DNA of 64,000 nt from CAYVQF01 sp964454015 (GCA_964454015.1 CAYVQF010000018.1:1-64000), one strand, 5' to 3'; counted from the stretch's first letter, positions 17,076-26,497 are shown. The notes: generated by a model not told the origin, from the sequence alone. Made by a program: numbers and translations.

Positions 17076-18584
17076 CAGGAGCTGAGCACGCAGTGCTTCT
17101 TTATTGAAGAGGAGCATGTGCCAGGCCACGAGGGCGGCGTCAAGAAGCTCAGGTGGCTGTGCTTGGTCGAGGTCGTCGGCGAAGAAAGCCCAGGTGCGGC
17201 GGGCGGCCATGACGACCAAGAGCCACAAGCCGAGCCCTGAGGCGACGGTGAAGGCGGCGAAGGCGAAGTGGCCGTCGAGGAAGCTCAGGGTGTAGTCGTC
17301 GAGGAGCGGGTCAAGGTCGCTCCCAGGCCACAGGGAGAGGCGTGCCAAGATGCGCTGGGTGTGGTCTTGCAACTCTTGCAGTCGTGTTTCGCTGTCGGGG
17401 TGAACGACGCCCAGGGTGAGGAGCAGTGCCGGCAGTACTTCGCGCATGATGGTGGCTTCTGGGGCCACGTCGGCGAAGGTGTGGGCGGCCTTTTCCTCTC
17501 CCAGGAGGGGTGCACCGTCCAGGTAGGTATCGACGACGGTGGCAAAGATGCGGCGCAAGGCGCGTTTGGGCGACGATGGTGGCGGTTGCAGCAGGTCGGC
17601 AGCGACGTGAGGCAGCAGGGCGCGCCAGCCTCTTTGGCGCACCGTGTTGGTCCAAGCTTGGCGGTGGCGGTCGTAGTGGTCATAGGGCACGGCGCGCGCC
17701 CCGACGAGGCGTGGCTGCAAAGGGAGCGCGAGGACGAAGTGCAGGTTTTGGGCACACAGTTGGCGCAAGGCGTCGATGTGGGTGGTGACGTTGGTGCCGC
17801 TGGCGATGGAGCGGTGGCGCCAGCCGCATTCGTGGCGGAACTGCAAGGTGGCGCCGCGGGGGGTGATGATGGGGAAATAGGGGAAGAGCTTGCATCCGAT
17901 GGGTTTGGCGTCGAAGCCGAAGTGGGTGTGGATGCGGCAGCGTTGGTTTTCATCGAGGAAGACGCAGCGGCCTTGTGGATCGTGGCGGAGAAAGACTTTG
18001 GGTTTTTGCGCGTCATCGCCGCCGACGATGCGGGTGGTGAGGGCGTTGGTGAGTGAGATGCCGAGTGTGCCTTGGAGGTCGAGGGCGGCGAGTCGCCGTT
18101 GGTCGTCAGGGCTGAGCTGGATGCGAAAGCGTCCTGAGCAACAGCGTCCGCAGCAGAGGCAATCAAAGCGGAGATCGGGACGGACGTCGAGGTTGGCGAG
18201 GCTCTCGTGGAGTTGGCCGAGATGCACCTCGAAGGCGCCCCTGCGGGCTTGTTGGAGGGCCAGGCGTTGGCGTTGGCGTCGTTCCAATTCAGGGCGCAGG
18301 GAGGGGTCGTCGAGGAGGAGTCGTTGGTGGAGGTCTTGGATGAGGGCTAGGCCTTGCTGGGGCGGTATGGGGCTTTGGCATGCTTGGGCGACGGCGCTGA
18401 AGATTTCTTCGAGGGTGTGGACGCCATCGAGGCAGCGGGCGATGGCGGCGGCCAGGGGCGAGAGGGTGTGGACGTGGCCGCAGAGGGGGTCCTCGAGGAC
18501 GACGAAGCCCTGACGCTCGGGATCAGGTGTGACGTGGAGGTCATCGCGCAGGACGGGTTTGTCGCTGAGTTTGAGCGAGGGCAA
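17019..18584 (-). CDS. PqqD-like plus cysteine-cluster (YkgJ-type) protein
   Basis: A 521-residue soluble protein of unknown function. Residues about 10-75 (PVLRDDLHVTPDPERQGFVVLEDPLCGHVHTLSPLA... then GVHTLEEI) resemble a PqqD-type peptide-chaperone/winged-helix fold. Residues about 140-290 carry a YkgJ-like cluster: DCLCCGRCC, GRCVFLDENQRCRIH, GCKLFPYFP and HECGW. The C-terminal 250 residues are helical and unrecognised. The start is probably TTG 18584, since a TGA lies six codons upstream and no ATG is close. It begins 15 nt after the stop of the 143-residue gene, so the two are likely coupled. PqqD-like domains usually assist radical SAM or peptide-modifying enzymes, but none is next to it. 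Confidence 0.65.
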   Translation of the reverse strand: MPSLKLSDKPVLRDDLHVTPDPERQGFVVLEDPLCGHVHTLSPLAAAIARCLDGVHTLEEIFSAVAQACQSPIPPQQGLALIQDLHQRLLLDDPSLRPELERRQRQRLALQQARRGAFEVHLGQLHESLANLDVRPDLRFDCLCCGRCCSGRFRIQLSPDDQRRLAALDLQGTLGISLTNALTTRIVGGDDAQKPKVFLRHDPQGRCVFLDENQRCRIHTHFGFDAKPIGCKLFPYFPIITPRGATLQFRHECGWRHRSIASGTNVTTHIDALRQLCAQNLHFVLALPLQPRLVGARAVPYDHYDRHRQAWTNTVRQRGWRALLPHVAADLLQPPPSSPKRALRRIFATVVDTYLDGAPLLGEEKAAHTFADVAPEATIMREVLPALLLTLGVVHPDSETRLQELQDHTQRILARLSLWPGSDLDPLLDDYTLSFLDGHFAFAAFTVASGLGLWLLVVMAARRTWAFFADDLDQAQPPELLDAALVAWHMLLFNKEALRAQLLVEASPELEQALALAPELL

Positions 18585-18599
18585 GGCTTTTCGCGCGCC

Positions 18600-19031
18600 T
18601 CATTTGGGTGATGGCGCACTCTTGGGCGGGTACTCGGGTTCGGTTTCGGGGCTTTCGGCGACAGACATGTCGGCGTTGGCGGCACGCTCGAGGGAGGAGA
18701 GGTCAACCTTGGAGAGGTCACAGGGTTGCCATGTTCCCCAGCGGTTCTCTTGGCTGAGTTCCCGGAATTGAACGGGTCGGTATCCGCGATGCACCAGTTG
18801 TTGGAGGAAGCGGTTGAAGAGGGTTTCGACGTCATTTTCGTCGAAGACCTTGAAGTGGATGATGGGATGGTAGACCTGACGGGTGAAAGCTTCGCCGAGG
18901 AGTTTTCGCCGTCCGCGTGGCCCTCGGACAACGGTGAGCATGAGGTTGATGCTCTCAGAGTCGGCTCCGCTGAAGTAAGGTCGTATGCACTCGACCTCGA
19001 TTTCCTTGAGGTGGAGTTTAGGAAAGCTCAT
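18600..19031 (-). CDS. Hypothetical 143-residue protein
   Basis: A small soluble protein that I do not recognise. It starts MSFPKLHLKEIEVECIRPYF, has a mixed alpha/beta composition, and a disordered C-terminus rich in Glu/Pro/Ser. No Cys cluster or signal peptide is present. ATG 19031 has GAGG at 5-nt spacing. It lies between the cyclic-nucleotide-binding gene (95 nt) and the Cys-cluster gene (15 nt) on the same strand, so co-expression is likely. Confidence 0.65.
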   Translation of the reverse strand: MSFPKLHLKEIEVECIRPYFSGADSESINLMLTVVRGPRGRRKLLGEAFTRQVYHPIIHFKVFDENDVETLFNRFLQQLVHRGYRPVQFRELSQENRWGTWQPCDLSKVDLSSLERAANADMSVAESPETEPEYPPKSAPSPK

Positions 19032-19126
19032 GCAGGCCTCACGCAGGGAATGAGGGGTTGTTTTGGGTCTTACGACCGCACGTGACAGAGATAGCAGAGT
19101 AGGAGCGCGAAGGCCACTTGCAGGGA

Positions 19127-19705
19127 CTAGAGCTTGATGTTGCGTAGCCGCAAGCGGGGGTTGGCTTGAGAGCGTTGTTCGTCTTCTGGCTCGCGGCCTT
19201 TGAGGAAGGCTTCCAGGCGTTGTGAGATGGCAGCAGGATCGTGGACTTGGGCCTCGCTCATGGCGGAGAGGCTTTGGGTTGCTTGGCGGATCTGGGCCGC
19301 GAGGCTGCGGCCAATCTCGATTTGGAGATCGAAGGCGAAGCGGTTGTTTTGGGTACGCAGGAGATCGAAGTTGTCGCGGCAGAGCTCGAGGAGTCGGCAG
19401 GAGGAGATGGCGACGCAGGTGGCGGAACGGGTGCCGCCGTCGAGGAGTCCCACTTGTCCAAAGATGGAGCCTGCTTCCAGGAGGCCGATGGATTCTTCGC
19501 GTCCCGAGGCGATGGTTGCGCGGACGTCGACCTGTCCGCGGAGAAGGAAGAAGCAGCGATCGCCCGTACTTCGTTCGCGGCAGATAATGGCGTCGGGTGG
19601 GTAGTCGACGACCGTGACGTAGGGCATGACCTGTTGCTGCAGCGCTTGATCGTCATAAGCGGCGAGGATGGCGAAGCGTCGCAGGTCTTCGTGTTCAAGA
19701 GGCAT
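19127..19705 (-). CDS. Cyclic-nucleotide-binding domain protein (second of a pair)
   Basis: A 192-residue cytoplasmic protein with one Crp-type sensor domain. VDYPPDAIICRERSTGDRCFFLLRGQVDV is the beta-roll start, and IGLLEAGSIFGQVGLLDGGTRSATCVAISSCRLLEL covers the phosphate-binding cassette region, where the usual GE-x-A-L-x(3)-R-x-A appears as GQVGLLDGGTRSATC. The Arg is kept and the Glu is lost. There is no helix-turn-helix; the C-terminal part is a helix and a short tail. The preferred start is ATG 19705; TTG 19711 overlaps the preceding stop. It follows its paralogue directly, so they are coupled and may form a heterodimer. Ligand binding is uncertain. Confidence 0.8.
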   Translation of the reverse strand: MPLEHEDLRRFAILAAYDDQALQQQVMPYVTVVDYPPDAIICRERSTGDRCFFLLRGQVDVRATIASGREESIGLLEAGSIFGQVGLLDGGTRSATCVAISSCRLLELCRDNFDLLRTQNNRFAFDLQIEIGRSLAAQIRQATQSLSAMSEAQVHDPAAISQRLEAFLKGREPEDEQRSQANPRLRLRNIKL

Positions 19706-19707
19706 GA

Positions 19708-20277
19708 TCAAGCTCGGGAGGGTGCGTAGAGGCTGGCAAGCAAGCCGCTGAAGAGGTCCTTGTCGGAGCGCAAGCGGCTAGGGGATGCAGGCCCCAACGC
19801 GGCAGGCTCATTGAGGACTTCCACGAGGAGGCGGTTCATTTCGCGGAGGCGTTTGCTGGCGAGGACACAGAGCACGTAGAGTAGCTCGAGGGCGCAGCGG
19901 TCGCGTTGGTCGAGGAGCTTGTGGAGGGCGGCGTTGGGAAAGAAGACGGCGTCGACGGGGGTGCAGGTTTCGGCATCGACGACGCGAGGTCCGGCGTCGA
20001 GAAACTCGAGCTCTCCAAAGAGATCTCCTGGGTGCAACTTGGCCAGGGTGAAGCGCCGCCCGCGCTGGTTGTTGCGGCTGAGCTCGACGCTGCCGTCGAT
20101 GAGGAGGTAGATACCCGTGGACGGCTCATCTTGTCGGAAGAGGATGGTTTGCGGCCGATAGTGGTGTCTCTCTCCGAGTGCGGCGAGGCTCTCTCGCTCG
20201 AGGTTGGAGAGGCGGCGAAAGATGGGATCTTGGACGAGCGTCTCGAGGATGGTTAGGTCGTGTGTAGGGATGTTCAT
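19708..20277 (-). CDS. Cyclic-nucleotide-binding domain protein (first of a pair)
   Basis: A 189-residue protein with a Crp-type cyclic-nucleotide-binding fold and no DNA-binding domain. HYRPQTILFRQDEPSTGIYLLIDGSVEL is the early beta roll; FTLAKLHPGDLFGELEFLDAGPRVVDAETCTPVDAVFF covers the phosphate-binding cassette, with FGELEFL keeping the Glu and GPRVVDA keeping the Arg. The long C-terminal helix replaces the usual effector. ATG 20277 is preferred (MNIPTHDL). It heads the four-gene minus-strand unit that runs to 17019. Such stand-alone sensors often act as regulatory subunits; a partner is not identifiable here. Confidence 0.8.
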   Translation of the reverse strand: MNIPTHDLTILETLVQDPIFRRLSNLERESLAALGERHHYRPQTILFRQDEPSTGIYLLIDGSVELSRNNQRGRRFTLAKLHPGDLFGELEFLDAGPRVVDAETCTPVDAVFFPNAALHKLLDQRDRCALELLYVLCVLASKRLREMNRLLVEVLNEPAALGPASPSRLRSDKDLFSGLLASLYAPSRA

Positions 20278-20513
20278 GGCGCCCCTCAAGGTGCATCAAT
20301 GCGCATCGAACGCTCATTCACAAGCTATGGAAGCAGAAGCTAGACGGGCGGTCAAGGTTGCTGCGGAGCGGAGGCGCGAGGTGTGGAGGTGAGCCGATGA
20401 GGCAGTGGCGGTTGTCAGGTGCGCGCTGGTGTTGTATTGGCGCAGGGTATGGTCGGCGGCAGCCAGGGCGCGAATGAATGGCGCGGTAGCGTGTTGGGTG
20501 AGAGGGAAGCGAG

Positions 20514-21464
20514 ATGCGTGACGGGATGCGCGGGGTGGTGTTTGTGGTCGTTGGGCTGGTGTTCGGGTTGGGTTGCGAGGCGACACCGCCGCCCGCACCT
20601 GCGGTGAAGTCGGATGAGGCGGAAGAGGCGCGGGCCGTCTGCCAGCAGATGCATGGGCAAGCGCAGCTTTGTTGCCCTGCAGGGCAGGCGTCGCGGATGC
20701 CGCAGCCGTTGGTGGTGGACGCGCGGCGTGGGGTTGAGGTGCAGCCGTGGTGTGGAGAGGGTAGTGGTGGTCGATTTCCGTATATTCAATGGCGGGATGG
20801 GGTCATTGTGGACTGTGGTGAGGCAGGGAAGTTGGAGCGGTCACAGTGGCGGGATGAGGGGCTAAGCGGGGTAGCGTATCGCTGCGTCGGCGATGGTGGC
20901 CCGGAAGGTCCATTCGTGCGGTTTTATGAGACCGGGGAGCGTTTCCAGGTGGGTCGCTACGCGGCTGGTGTCTTGAGCGGGTCGATGACGCAGTGGTTCA
21001 TCGAGGGTCCGAAGGAGGCCGAGGGGACCTATGCGGCCGATGTGCGGCATGGTTTGTGGGTGTTCTGGGACAAGGAGGGGAATAGGATTCGGGAGGATGA
21101 TTGGGAGAAGGGGCAGCGCCATGGCTGGGCGCGTGCTTTTTGGAACAATGGTCTACCGCGTTTAGAGGTGGCCATGGTGGAGGGCAAGATGCACGGTCCC
21201 TACCGCGTTTGGTGGTACAACGGGCAATTGCGGGAGGAGGGGGAGAAGGTGGAGAACGCGTCGGTGGGGCTCTACCGCTACTTCTGGGAGAGTGGGGCGC
21301 CCTATGCAGAGGGGGTGCGTTCTGGCGCAGATGCTTGCGGGGCGTGGAGTTGCTGGACCCAGTCGGGAGAGGCGGCGCCGTGTTTCAGCGGGGAAGAGCG
21401 GGCGGACCATTTTGCGAAGTGCAAAGCCAATGCGAGTGGTGCGCAGTGCCCGAAGTGTCTTTGA
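20514..21464 (+). CDS. MORN-repeat-like lipoprotein (YwqK-type)
   Basis: A 316-residue exported protein. MRDGMRGVVFVVVGLVFGLGC is a lipoprotein signal peptide with lipobox GLGC. Residues about 110-270 consist of repeated toxin-antitoxin YwqK/MORN-like units: GPFVRFYETGERFQVGRY, GSMTQWFIEGPKEAEGTY, HGLWVFWDKEGNRIREDDW, HGWARAFWNNG, HGPYRVWWYNGQLREEG and VGLYRYFWESGAPYAEG. Four C-terminal Cys residues sit in CWTQSGEAAPC and CPKC. These repeats usually bind lipids or proteins at membranes. ATG 20514 is preceded by GGGAAGCGAG. It is a single gene with no operon partner. Confidence 0.85.
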   Translation: MRDGMRGVVFVVVGLVFGLGCEATPPPAPAVKSDEAEEARAVCQQMHGQAQLCCPAGQASRMPQPLVVDARRGVEVQPWCGEGSGGRFPYIQWRDGVIVDCGEAGKLERSQWRDEGLSGVAYRCVGDGGPEGPFVRFYETGERFQVGRYAAGVLSGSMTQWFIEGPKEAEGTYAADVRHGLWVFWDKEGNRIREDDWEKGQRHGWARAFWNNGLPRLEVAMVEGKMHGPYRVWWYNGQLREEGEKVENASVGLYRYFWESGAPYAEGVRSGADACGAWSCWTQSGEAAPCFSGEERADHFAKCKANASGAQCPKCL

Positions 21465-21545
21465 TGGCGCTGCGGATGGCGCGTGGCTGGGGGCGGGTTG
21501 AGGCGTCGGCGTGCTGCGCCATGTAAGGTCGTTGGCTCAGGGGAT

Positions 21546-21800
21546 TCATTGGCCGAGGATGCGGTCGAGATCGCCGGAGTCGACGAGGCGTTGGAGCTCA
21601 GTGAAGCCGCCGATGAATTCGCCGTCGATGAAGATTTGCGGGAAGGTGCGGTGCCCGGTCTGGTCGATGATACGGACTTTGGTCGCTCTATCTTCGGTGA
21701 GGTCGTGGTCTTGGAAGGAGAGCTGGCGATCGTGGAGGAGCGCTTTGGCGGCGCGCGAATAGGAGCAGTATCGCGTTGAGTAGAGGATGATCTTGGCCAT
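21546..21800 (-). CDS. Glutaredoxin-family protein (CSYS active site)
   Basis: An 84-residue cytoplasmic glutaredoxin. The active-site position reads YCSYS, a CxxS monothiol-type motif instead of CPYC. The GSH-binding TFPQIFIDGEFIGGFTEL (cis-Pro and GG region) is intact. ATG 21800 has GGAG at 6-nt spacing. CxxS glutaredoxins may act in iron-sulfur cluster transfer or deglutathionylation, but true monothiol Grx have CGFS, so the role here is uncertain. Confidence 0.9.
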   Translation of the reverse strand: MAKIILYSTRYCSYSRAAKALLHDRQLSFQDHDLTEDRATKVRIIDQTGHRTFPQIFIDGEFIGGFTELQRLVDSGDLDRILGQ

Positions 21801-21994
21801 GCGAGACTCCGTGAGAGTGGCAGCAACGCGGCTGAAGTCGCGCAGGAGAGGTTGGGTGCCGGGTTGGCGCTTGTCAAGCGTAAGCTTGGGCAAGCGTCTG
21901 ATGTAGTCTAGGGTGGTCAAGTGGTTTGCCGGGAGTTAAGATAAGCGGTTGTGCGTGAGACTTTGTGGCGTGTAGGGGTCACATGCGGTGAGGC

Positions 21995-23857
21995 GTGGGT
22001 GGCCGTTGGGAGAGGGCTTCGAACTTGCAGTTGATCCGACGAGATGGGGAGATAGGCCTATGGTTCGATGCGGGCTCTGCTGCGGCGTTGGCCAAGCTCG
22101 TCGACGAGGCGACGCGGGTGGGTGGGCTGATGCTGCCGCAGGTCAGCGGTGTCGCGTTGAACGAATCGGTATCGTTGGCGTTGGCGTGGGGCGGCCAGGC
22201 GCATTGGTTCAAGGGGCGGGTGGTTTTCGTGGGGCCTGCGGGGGTGGCGTTTGAGGTGCAGCGGCTGAGTGACGCTGAAGGAGGCCGTTGGCCCGAGTTT
22301 GGTGCGGGGAGGGGGGTGGCGATGCCCTCGGTGTCTGCGGCACCTGTAGCGCCTGCAGTACCTGTTGCGCCGGTTGCGCCTGTTGCGCCTGCAGTGTCCG
22401 CGGCGGGCTTGGGGCGTGCGGTGAGTGCTTCCTTTACGGGGGCGCGCCCGCAGCACACGGCAGTTTACGCTGCCGCCGTGCCTGGTGATGTGGGTGAGCT
22501 TCCAGATGGCCGGGGGGAGCATCGGCCAGTGGCGCAGCCTTTTGGCGGCCCGCCGCGGACGGTGATCAGTCCGCCACATCGGCCGACGACAGTGGCCTAT
22601 GGTCAGGGGCGAGTGTCTGGTGCCTGGGATGCCTGGCGAGTTTCATCGCTTGCAGAAGCGATGGCGGTGGCGACGGGAGGGGAAGAGGAGTCGTTTGGCG
22701 ATGGGCAGTGTCCGCGGATTTTGGCCTGTGCGGCGCGTCGGCGCGAGGACATGTTGATTGAAGTGCGGTCGGGGGCGGTGGCCTATCGTTTGGGTCTGCA
22801 GTCGGGGTTAGCGGCATTGGGGGAGAGTGAGCACGAGGGTCGGGTGGAGGATTTGGGGGAGTATTTGCGCAGCACGGGGCGGATCTCTTCAGGGATGTAT
22901 GAGTCGACGCGGTCGAAGTCGCAAGCCGAGGGGCTGCCCTTCGAGCGGGTATTGGTGAAGTCCGGGCATTTGGCCTATGACGAGTTGCTGATGGCGGCGC
23001 GGGTGCGCATTGGCAAGGTGCTGACCCAGATGGCGGGGTTGGAGAGTGGTGTGGTGCGGGTGGTGGTGGTGGAGGAGCTCCCTTTGGTGTTGCCCGTGGC
23101 ACCGATAGGGGTGGAGCGCTTTCTCTTTGGCTGGCTCGTCGACAAGATCGACAAGGGGGATCCTTCAGGGGTGACGCCCCTCTGGGACGCGATGCAAGAC
23201 CTCATGCCATGTATGGACAAAGGGACATGGCCCTTGATCAACGCGTTGGGGTTGAGTGGTGGTGATCTGCGGGTGGTGGAGCTCATCCGGGACCAGAAGC
23301 TGCGGCTGCGTGATTTGCCGGCGCGGACGCGTTTGACGCGCGGACGTCTGCTGGGGATTGTGACGGGGCTGGAGCGCATGGGCATGCTGGCACTGGCGAA
23401 GCCCGAGGTGAAGGATCAGGCGAAGGTGTTGGCGGAAGCGCTGTTGGTGCGGGCGAAGCATGTGTTGACGGTGGATCATTTCGAGGCTCTGGGGGTGCAC
23501 TGGTCGGCGTATCAGCAGGCGATCGAGGAGGGTTATCAGAAGCAGCGCGAGGCATTTTCGGTGGAGACTTTGCCCGTTGGGGTGCGTCAGAGCGCGGCGG
23601 GGGTGCTGGGGGAAGTGGCGAAGCGCTTGGATGAGGCCTACGGGGTGTTGCGCGATCGCATTGAACGCGCTCGCTATCGGGCGTCGATCGTGAATTCGGT
23701 ACAGATAACCACGGGGGTGCGATTGTATCTGGATCAAGCGGAGTGGGCGTTGATTCGGGGGGAGGTCAAGGTGGCGACGGATGCAACGTACCGGATCGCC
23801 GAGTTGGAGCCCGGCCATCCCAAGCTGCCGGAGTTACGCAACAAATTGCGCAGATGA
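21995..23857 (+). CDS. PilZ-like / DUF4388-like / degenerate J-domain protein
   Basis: A 620-residue cytoplasmic protein. The N-terminus (about residues 10-90) looks PilZ-like: LIRRDGEIGLWFD, a middle beta region and FKGRVVFVGPAGVAFEV. A Pro/Ala/Val-rich linker (about 105-140) follows. Residues about 270-420 resemble DUF4388/PATAN-type helical regions (LGEYLRSTGRISSG, then FERVLVKSGHLAYDELLMAARVR). Residues about 485-555 match a J-domain (KHVLTVDHFEALGVHWSA, then RLDEAYGVLRDRIERARYR), but the HPD is replaced by SVE (522-524). The end is TPR-like. The start is GTG 21995; TTG 22025 with GGAGAGGG upstream is also possible. Such architectures occur in deltaproteobacterial motility/secretion regulators. 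Function is inferred. Confidence 0.7.
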   Translation: MGGRWERASNLQLIRRDGEIGLWFDAGSAAALAKLVDEATRVGGLMLPQVSGVALNESVSLALAWGGQAHWFKGRVVFVGPAGVAFEVQRLSDAEGGRWPEFGAGRGVAMPSVSAAPVAPAVPVAPVAPVAPAVSAAGLGRAVSASFTGARPQHTAVYAAAVPGDVGELPDGRGEHRPVAQPFGGPPRTVISPPHRPTTVAYGQGRVSGAWDAWRVSSLAEAMAVATGGEEESFGDGQCPRILACAARRREDMLIEVRSGAVAYRLGLQSGLAALGESEHEGRVEDLGEYLRSTGRISSGMYESTRSKSQAEGLPFERVLVKSGHLAYDELLMAARVRIGKVLTQMAGLESGVVRVVVVEELPLVLPVAPIGVERFLFGWLVDKIDKGDPSGVTPLWDAMQDLMPCMDKGTWPLINALGLSGGDLRVVELIRDQKLRLRDLPARTRLTRGRLLGIVTGLERMGMLALAKPEVKDQAKVLAEALLVRAKHVLTVDHFEALGVHWSAYQQAIEEGYQKQREAFSVETLPVGVRQSAAGVLGEVAKRLDEAYGVLRDRIERARYRASIVNSVQITTGVRLYLDQAEWALIRGEVKVATDATYRIAELEPGHPKLPELRNKLRR

Positions 23858-24004
23858 GGCGGGCCCCGGTGCTTGGGGCGGGCAGTGGTGAATGTCTTGG
23901 GGTTGACAGGGTGCAGCGGGCATGTCCAGGATGCGGCAGGCTGCAGATGTCGTAGTGACGAGATCGAGAGACAGCGAGAGAATCCATCAGCAATGAGGTG
24001 AAAC

Positions 24005-26497
24005 GTGGAGAAGCAAGAGGCCGTCAACAATAGTGGTGTGGTGGTTGAAGACGACCGTACGGGGATGGATCCCACGACCTTGGAGCGGGCCGTGTGGGAT
24101 CACCTTCTCTACACTTGTGCCAAGGACAAACGGACGGCAAAGAAGAGCGACCTTTTCCGGGCCATGGCTTTTGCGGTACGGGATCGGTTGATTCACCGTT
24201 GGATGCGGACGCAGCAGACCTACTACCGGGAGGATGTCAAGCGGGTCTATTATCTGTCGGCGGAGTATTTGCTTGGTCGTGCTCTTGGGAACAACTTGCT
24301 GAATTTGGGTCTCTATGACGTCGCGCAGGGCTTGCTGTCGAAGTATGGGATCGATCTCAGCGGTGTGTTGGAAGTGGAGCACGATCCGGGTTTGGGTAAT
24401 GGCGGTCTGGGACGGCTGGCGGCTTGTTTTTTGGATTCGCTAGCGACCTTGGAGTTGCCAGCGATGGGCTATGGGATCCGTTATGAGTATGGGATCTTTC
24501 AGCAGGCATTCCGCGATGGTTGGCAGGTAGAGTTGGGTGATCCGTGGTTGCGTACGGGCAATCCGTGGGAGATTGCGCGTCCGGATCATTCGGCGATCGT
24601 CCAATTTTATGGTCGGGTGGAGGAGCGGATCGGGCCTGATGGTCGTCTGTATCACGCCTGGGTCGATACGCAGAACGTGCTGGGTGTTCCCTACGACATG
24701 CCTGTCGCCGGATTCGGTAATCACACGGTGAACACCCTTCGTTTGTGGTCGGCGCAGGCGACGCAGGAGTTCAACCTGGGGATTTTCAACGCCGGTGATT
24801 TTCGGCGCGCCGTCGAGGAGAAGGTCATCAGCGAGACCATCTCCAAGGTGCTGTACCCTGCGGACAACAACCCGGAGGGGCGGGAGTTACGTTTACGGCA
24901 GCAATATTTCTTCGTCTGTTGTGCGATTCACGACATCGTGCGTCGTTACAAGAAGACCCACAGCGATTTCAAGGCCTTCCCGGAGAAGGTGGCGATTCAG
25001 CTCAACGACACGCATCCGGCGGTGGCCATCGCGGAGCTGATGCGGGTCTTGGTGGATGTGGAGGGGATGGACTGGGACGAGGCCTGGTCGATCACGGAGC
25101 GCGCCTTTGGTTACACCAATCACACCTTGTTGCCGGAAGCTCTGGAGCGTTGGCCGGTGGCGATGTTCCAGCGTCTGTTGCCGCGGCACCTGCAGATCAT
25201 TTTTGAAATCAACCACCGCTTTTTGCGGCGGGTGCACATCGCGGCGCCGAACGATTTCGAGTTGCAACGGCGGGTATCGATCATCGATGAGAGTGGAGAG
25301 CGCTATGTGCGGATGGCCCATTTGGCGGTGATCGGTTCCCACAGTGTCAATGGCGTTGCGGCTTTGCATTCGGACTTGGTGAAGAGCGATCTTTTCCCGG
25401 ATTTCGTAAAGATTTGGCCGAAGCGTTTCAACAACAAGACCAATGGGGTGACGCCGCGGCGTTGGCTTTTGTCTTGTAATCCAATGTTGTCGGCGGCGAT
25501 CACCGAGCGCATTGGGCCGCAGTGGGTGACCCACCTGGAGGCGCTGCGTGAGCTGGAGGCTCATGCGGATGACGAGGCCTTTTTGCAGGAGTTGATGCAG
25601 ATCAAGCGGCGTAACAAGGAGCGCTTGTTGGAAAGCTTGGGGGCGCGTTCGAGTTTGAAGTGGGATGTGGATGCCATTTTCGATGTACAGGTCAAACGCA
25701 TTCACGAGTACAAGCGCCAGTTGTTGAACTGTCTGCATGTCATCACGCTTTATCAGCGGATCAAGGGGCACAGGGACGCGGAGGTGGTGCCGCGTTTGGT
25801 GCTCTTTGGCGGCAAGGCTGCTCCGGGCTATGCTGCGGCGAAGTTGTTGATCAAGCTTATCAACGACATCGCGGACATCGTGAATGCCGACCCCGACATG
25901 CAGGGACGTCTGCGGGTGGTGATGCCTGCCAACTATGGGGTTTCGATGGCGGAGCGGATCATCCCGGCGGCTGACCTGTCGGAGCAGATTTCGACGGCGG
26001 GGATGGAGGCGTCGGGCACGGGGAACATGAAGTTCACCATGAACGGTGCGCTGACCATTGGCACTTTGGATGGGGCCAACATCGAGATTCGGGAGGAGGT
26101 GGGTGCCGAGAACTTCTTCCTCTTTGGTTTGAAAGAGGAGGAGGTCAAGAGCCTGAAGCGAGCGGGTTATGATCCCACGGTGTACATCCAGCGGAGTCCG
26201 GCTCTGCAGCAGGCGCTGGAGTTGCTCGAGTCGGGTTTCTTCAGCCCAGATGATCGGAGCCGTTTTCAGCCGGTGGTGCGCTGGTTGCGCCAGCAGGATC
26301 CGTTCATGTTGTGCGCCGATTTCGATGCCTATGTGGCGTGCCAGGGCGAGGTCGAGCAGGCCTATCTCGATCCGATGCGCTGGGCCAAGATGGTGTTGTA
26401 CAACATCGCCCGGGTGGGCAAGTTTTCCAGCGACCGGACCATCAGCGAGTACGCCAAGGACATCTGGTCTTTGCGTCCGGTGTCGGTGAAACTGTAA
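24005..26497 (+). CDS. glgP: Glycogen/alpha-glucan phosphorylase
   Basis: An 830-residue cytoplasmic GT35 enzyme that phosphorolyses alpha-1,4-glucan ends to glucose-1-phosphate. Landmarks are YYLSAEYLLGRALGNNL, DPGLGNGGLGRLAACFLDSLATL, the TNGVTPRRWL stretch, VKRIHEYKRQLLN and EASGTGNMKFTMNGALTIGTLDGANIE with Lys676 binding pyridoxal phosphate. Length matches bacterial GlgP. The start is GTG 24005 preceded by GAGGTGAAAC. A perfect TTGACA lies at 23903-23908 but I see no good -10. It is a single gene, so its coupling to glycogen synthesis genes is not visible here. Confidence 0.97.
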   Translation: MEKQEAVNNSGVVVEDDRTGMDPTTLERAVWDHLLYTCAKDKRTAKKSDLFRAMAFAVRDRLIHRWMRTQQTYYREDVKRVYYLSAEYLLGRALGNNLLNLGLYDVAQGLLSKYGIDLSGVLEVEHDPGLGNGGLGRLAACFLDSLATLELPAMGYGIRYEYGIFQQAFRDGWQVELGDPWLRTGNPWEIARPDHSAIVQFYGRVEERIGPDGRLYHAWVDTQNVLGVPYDMPVAGFGNHTVNTLRLWSAQATQEFNLGIFNAGDFRRAVEEKVISETISKVLYPADNNPEGRELRLRQQYFFVCCAIHDIVRRYKKTHSDFKAFPEKVAIQLNDTHPAVAIAELMRVLVDVEGMDWDEAWSITERAFGYTNHTLLPEALERWPVAMFQRLLPRHLQIIFEINHRFLRRVHIAAPNDFELQRRVSIIDESGERYVRMAHLAVIGSHSVNGVAALHSDLVKSDLFPDFVKIWPKRFNNKTNGVTPRRWLLSCNPMLSAAITERIGPQWVTHLEALRELEAHADDEAFLQELMQIKRRNKERLLESLGARSSLKWDVDAIFDVQVKRIHEYKRQLLNCLHVITLYQRIKGHRDAEVVPRLVLFGGKAAPGYAAAKLLIKLINDIADIVNADPDMQGRLRVVMPANYGVSMAERIIPAADLSEQISTAGMEASGTGNMKFTMNGALTIGTLDGANIEIREEVGAENFFLFGLKEEEVKSLKRAGYDPTVYIQRSPALQQALELLESGFFSPDDRSRFQPVVRWLRQQDPFMLCADFDAYVACQGEVEQAYLDPMRWAKMVLYNIARVGKFSSDRTISEYAKDIWSLRPVSVKL

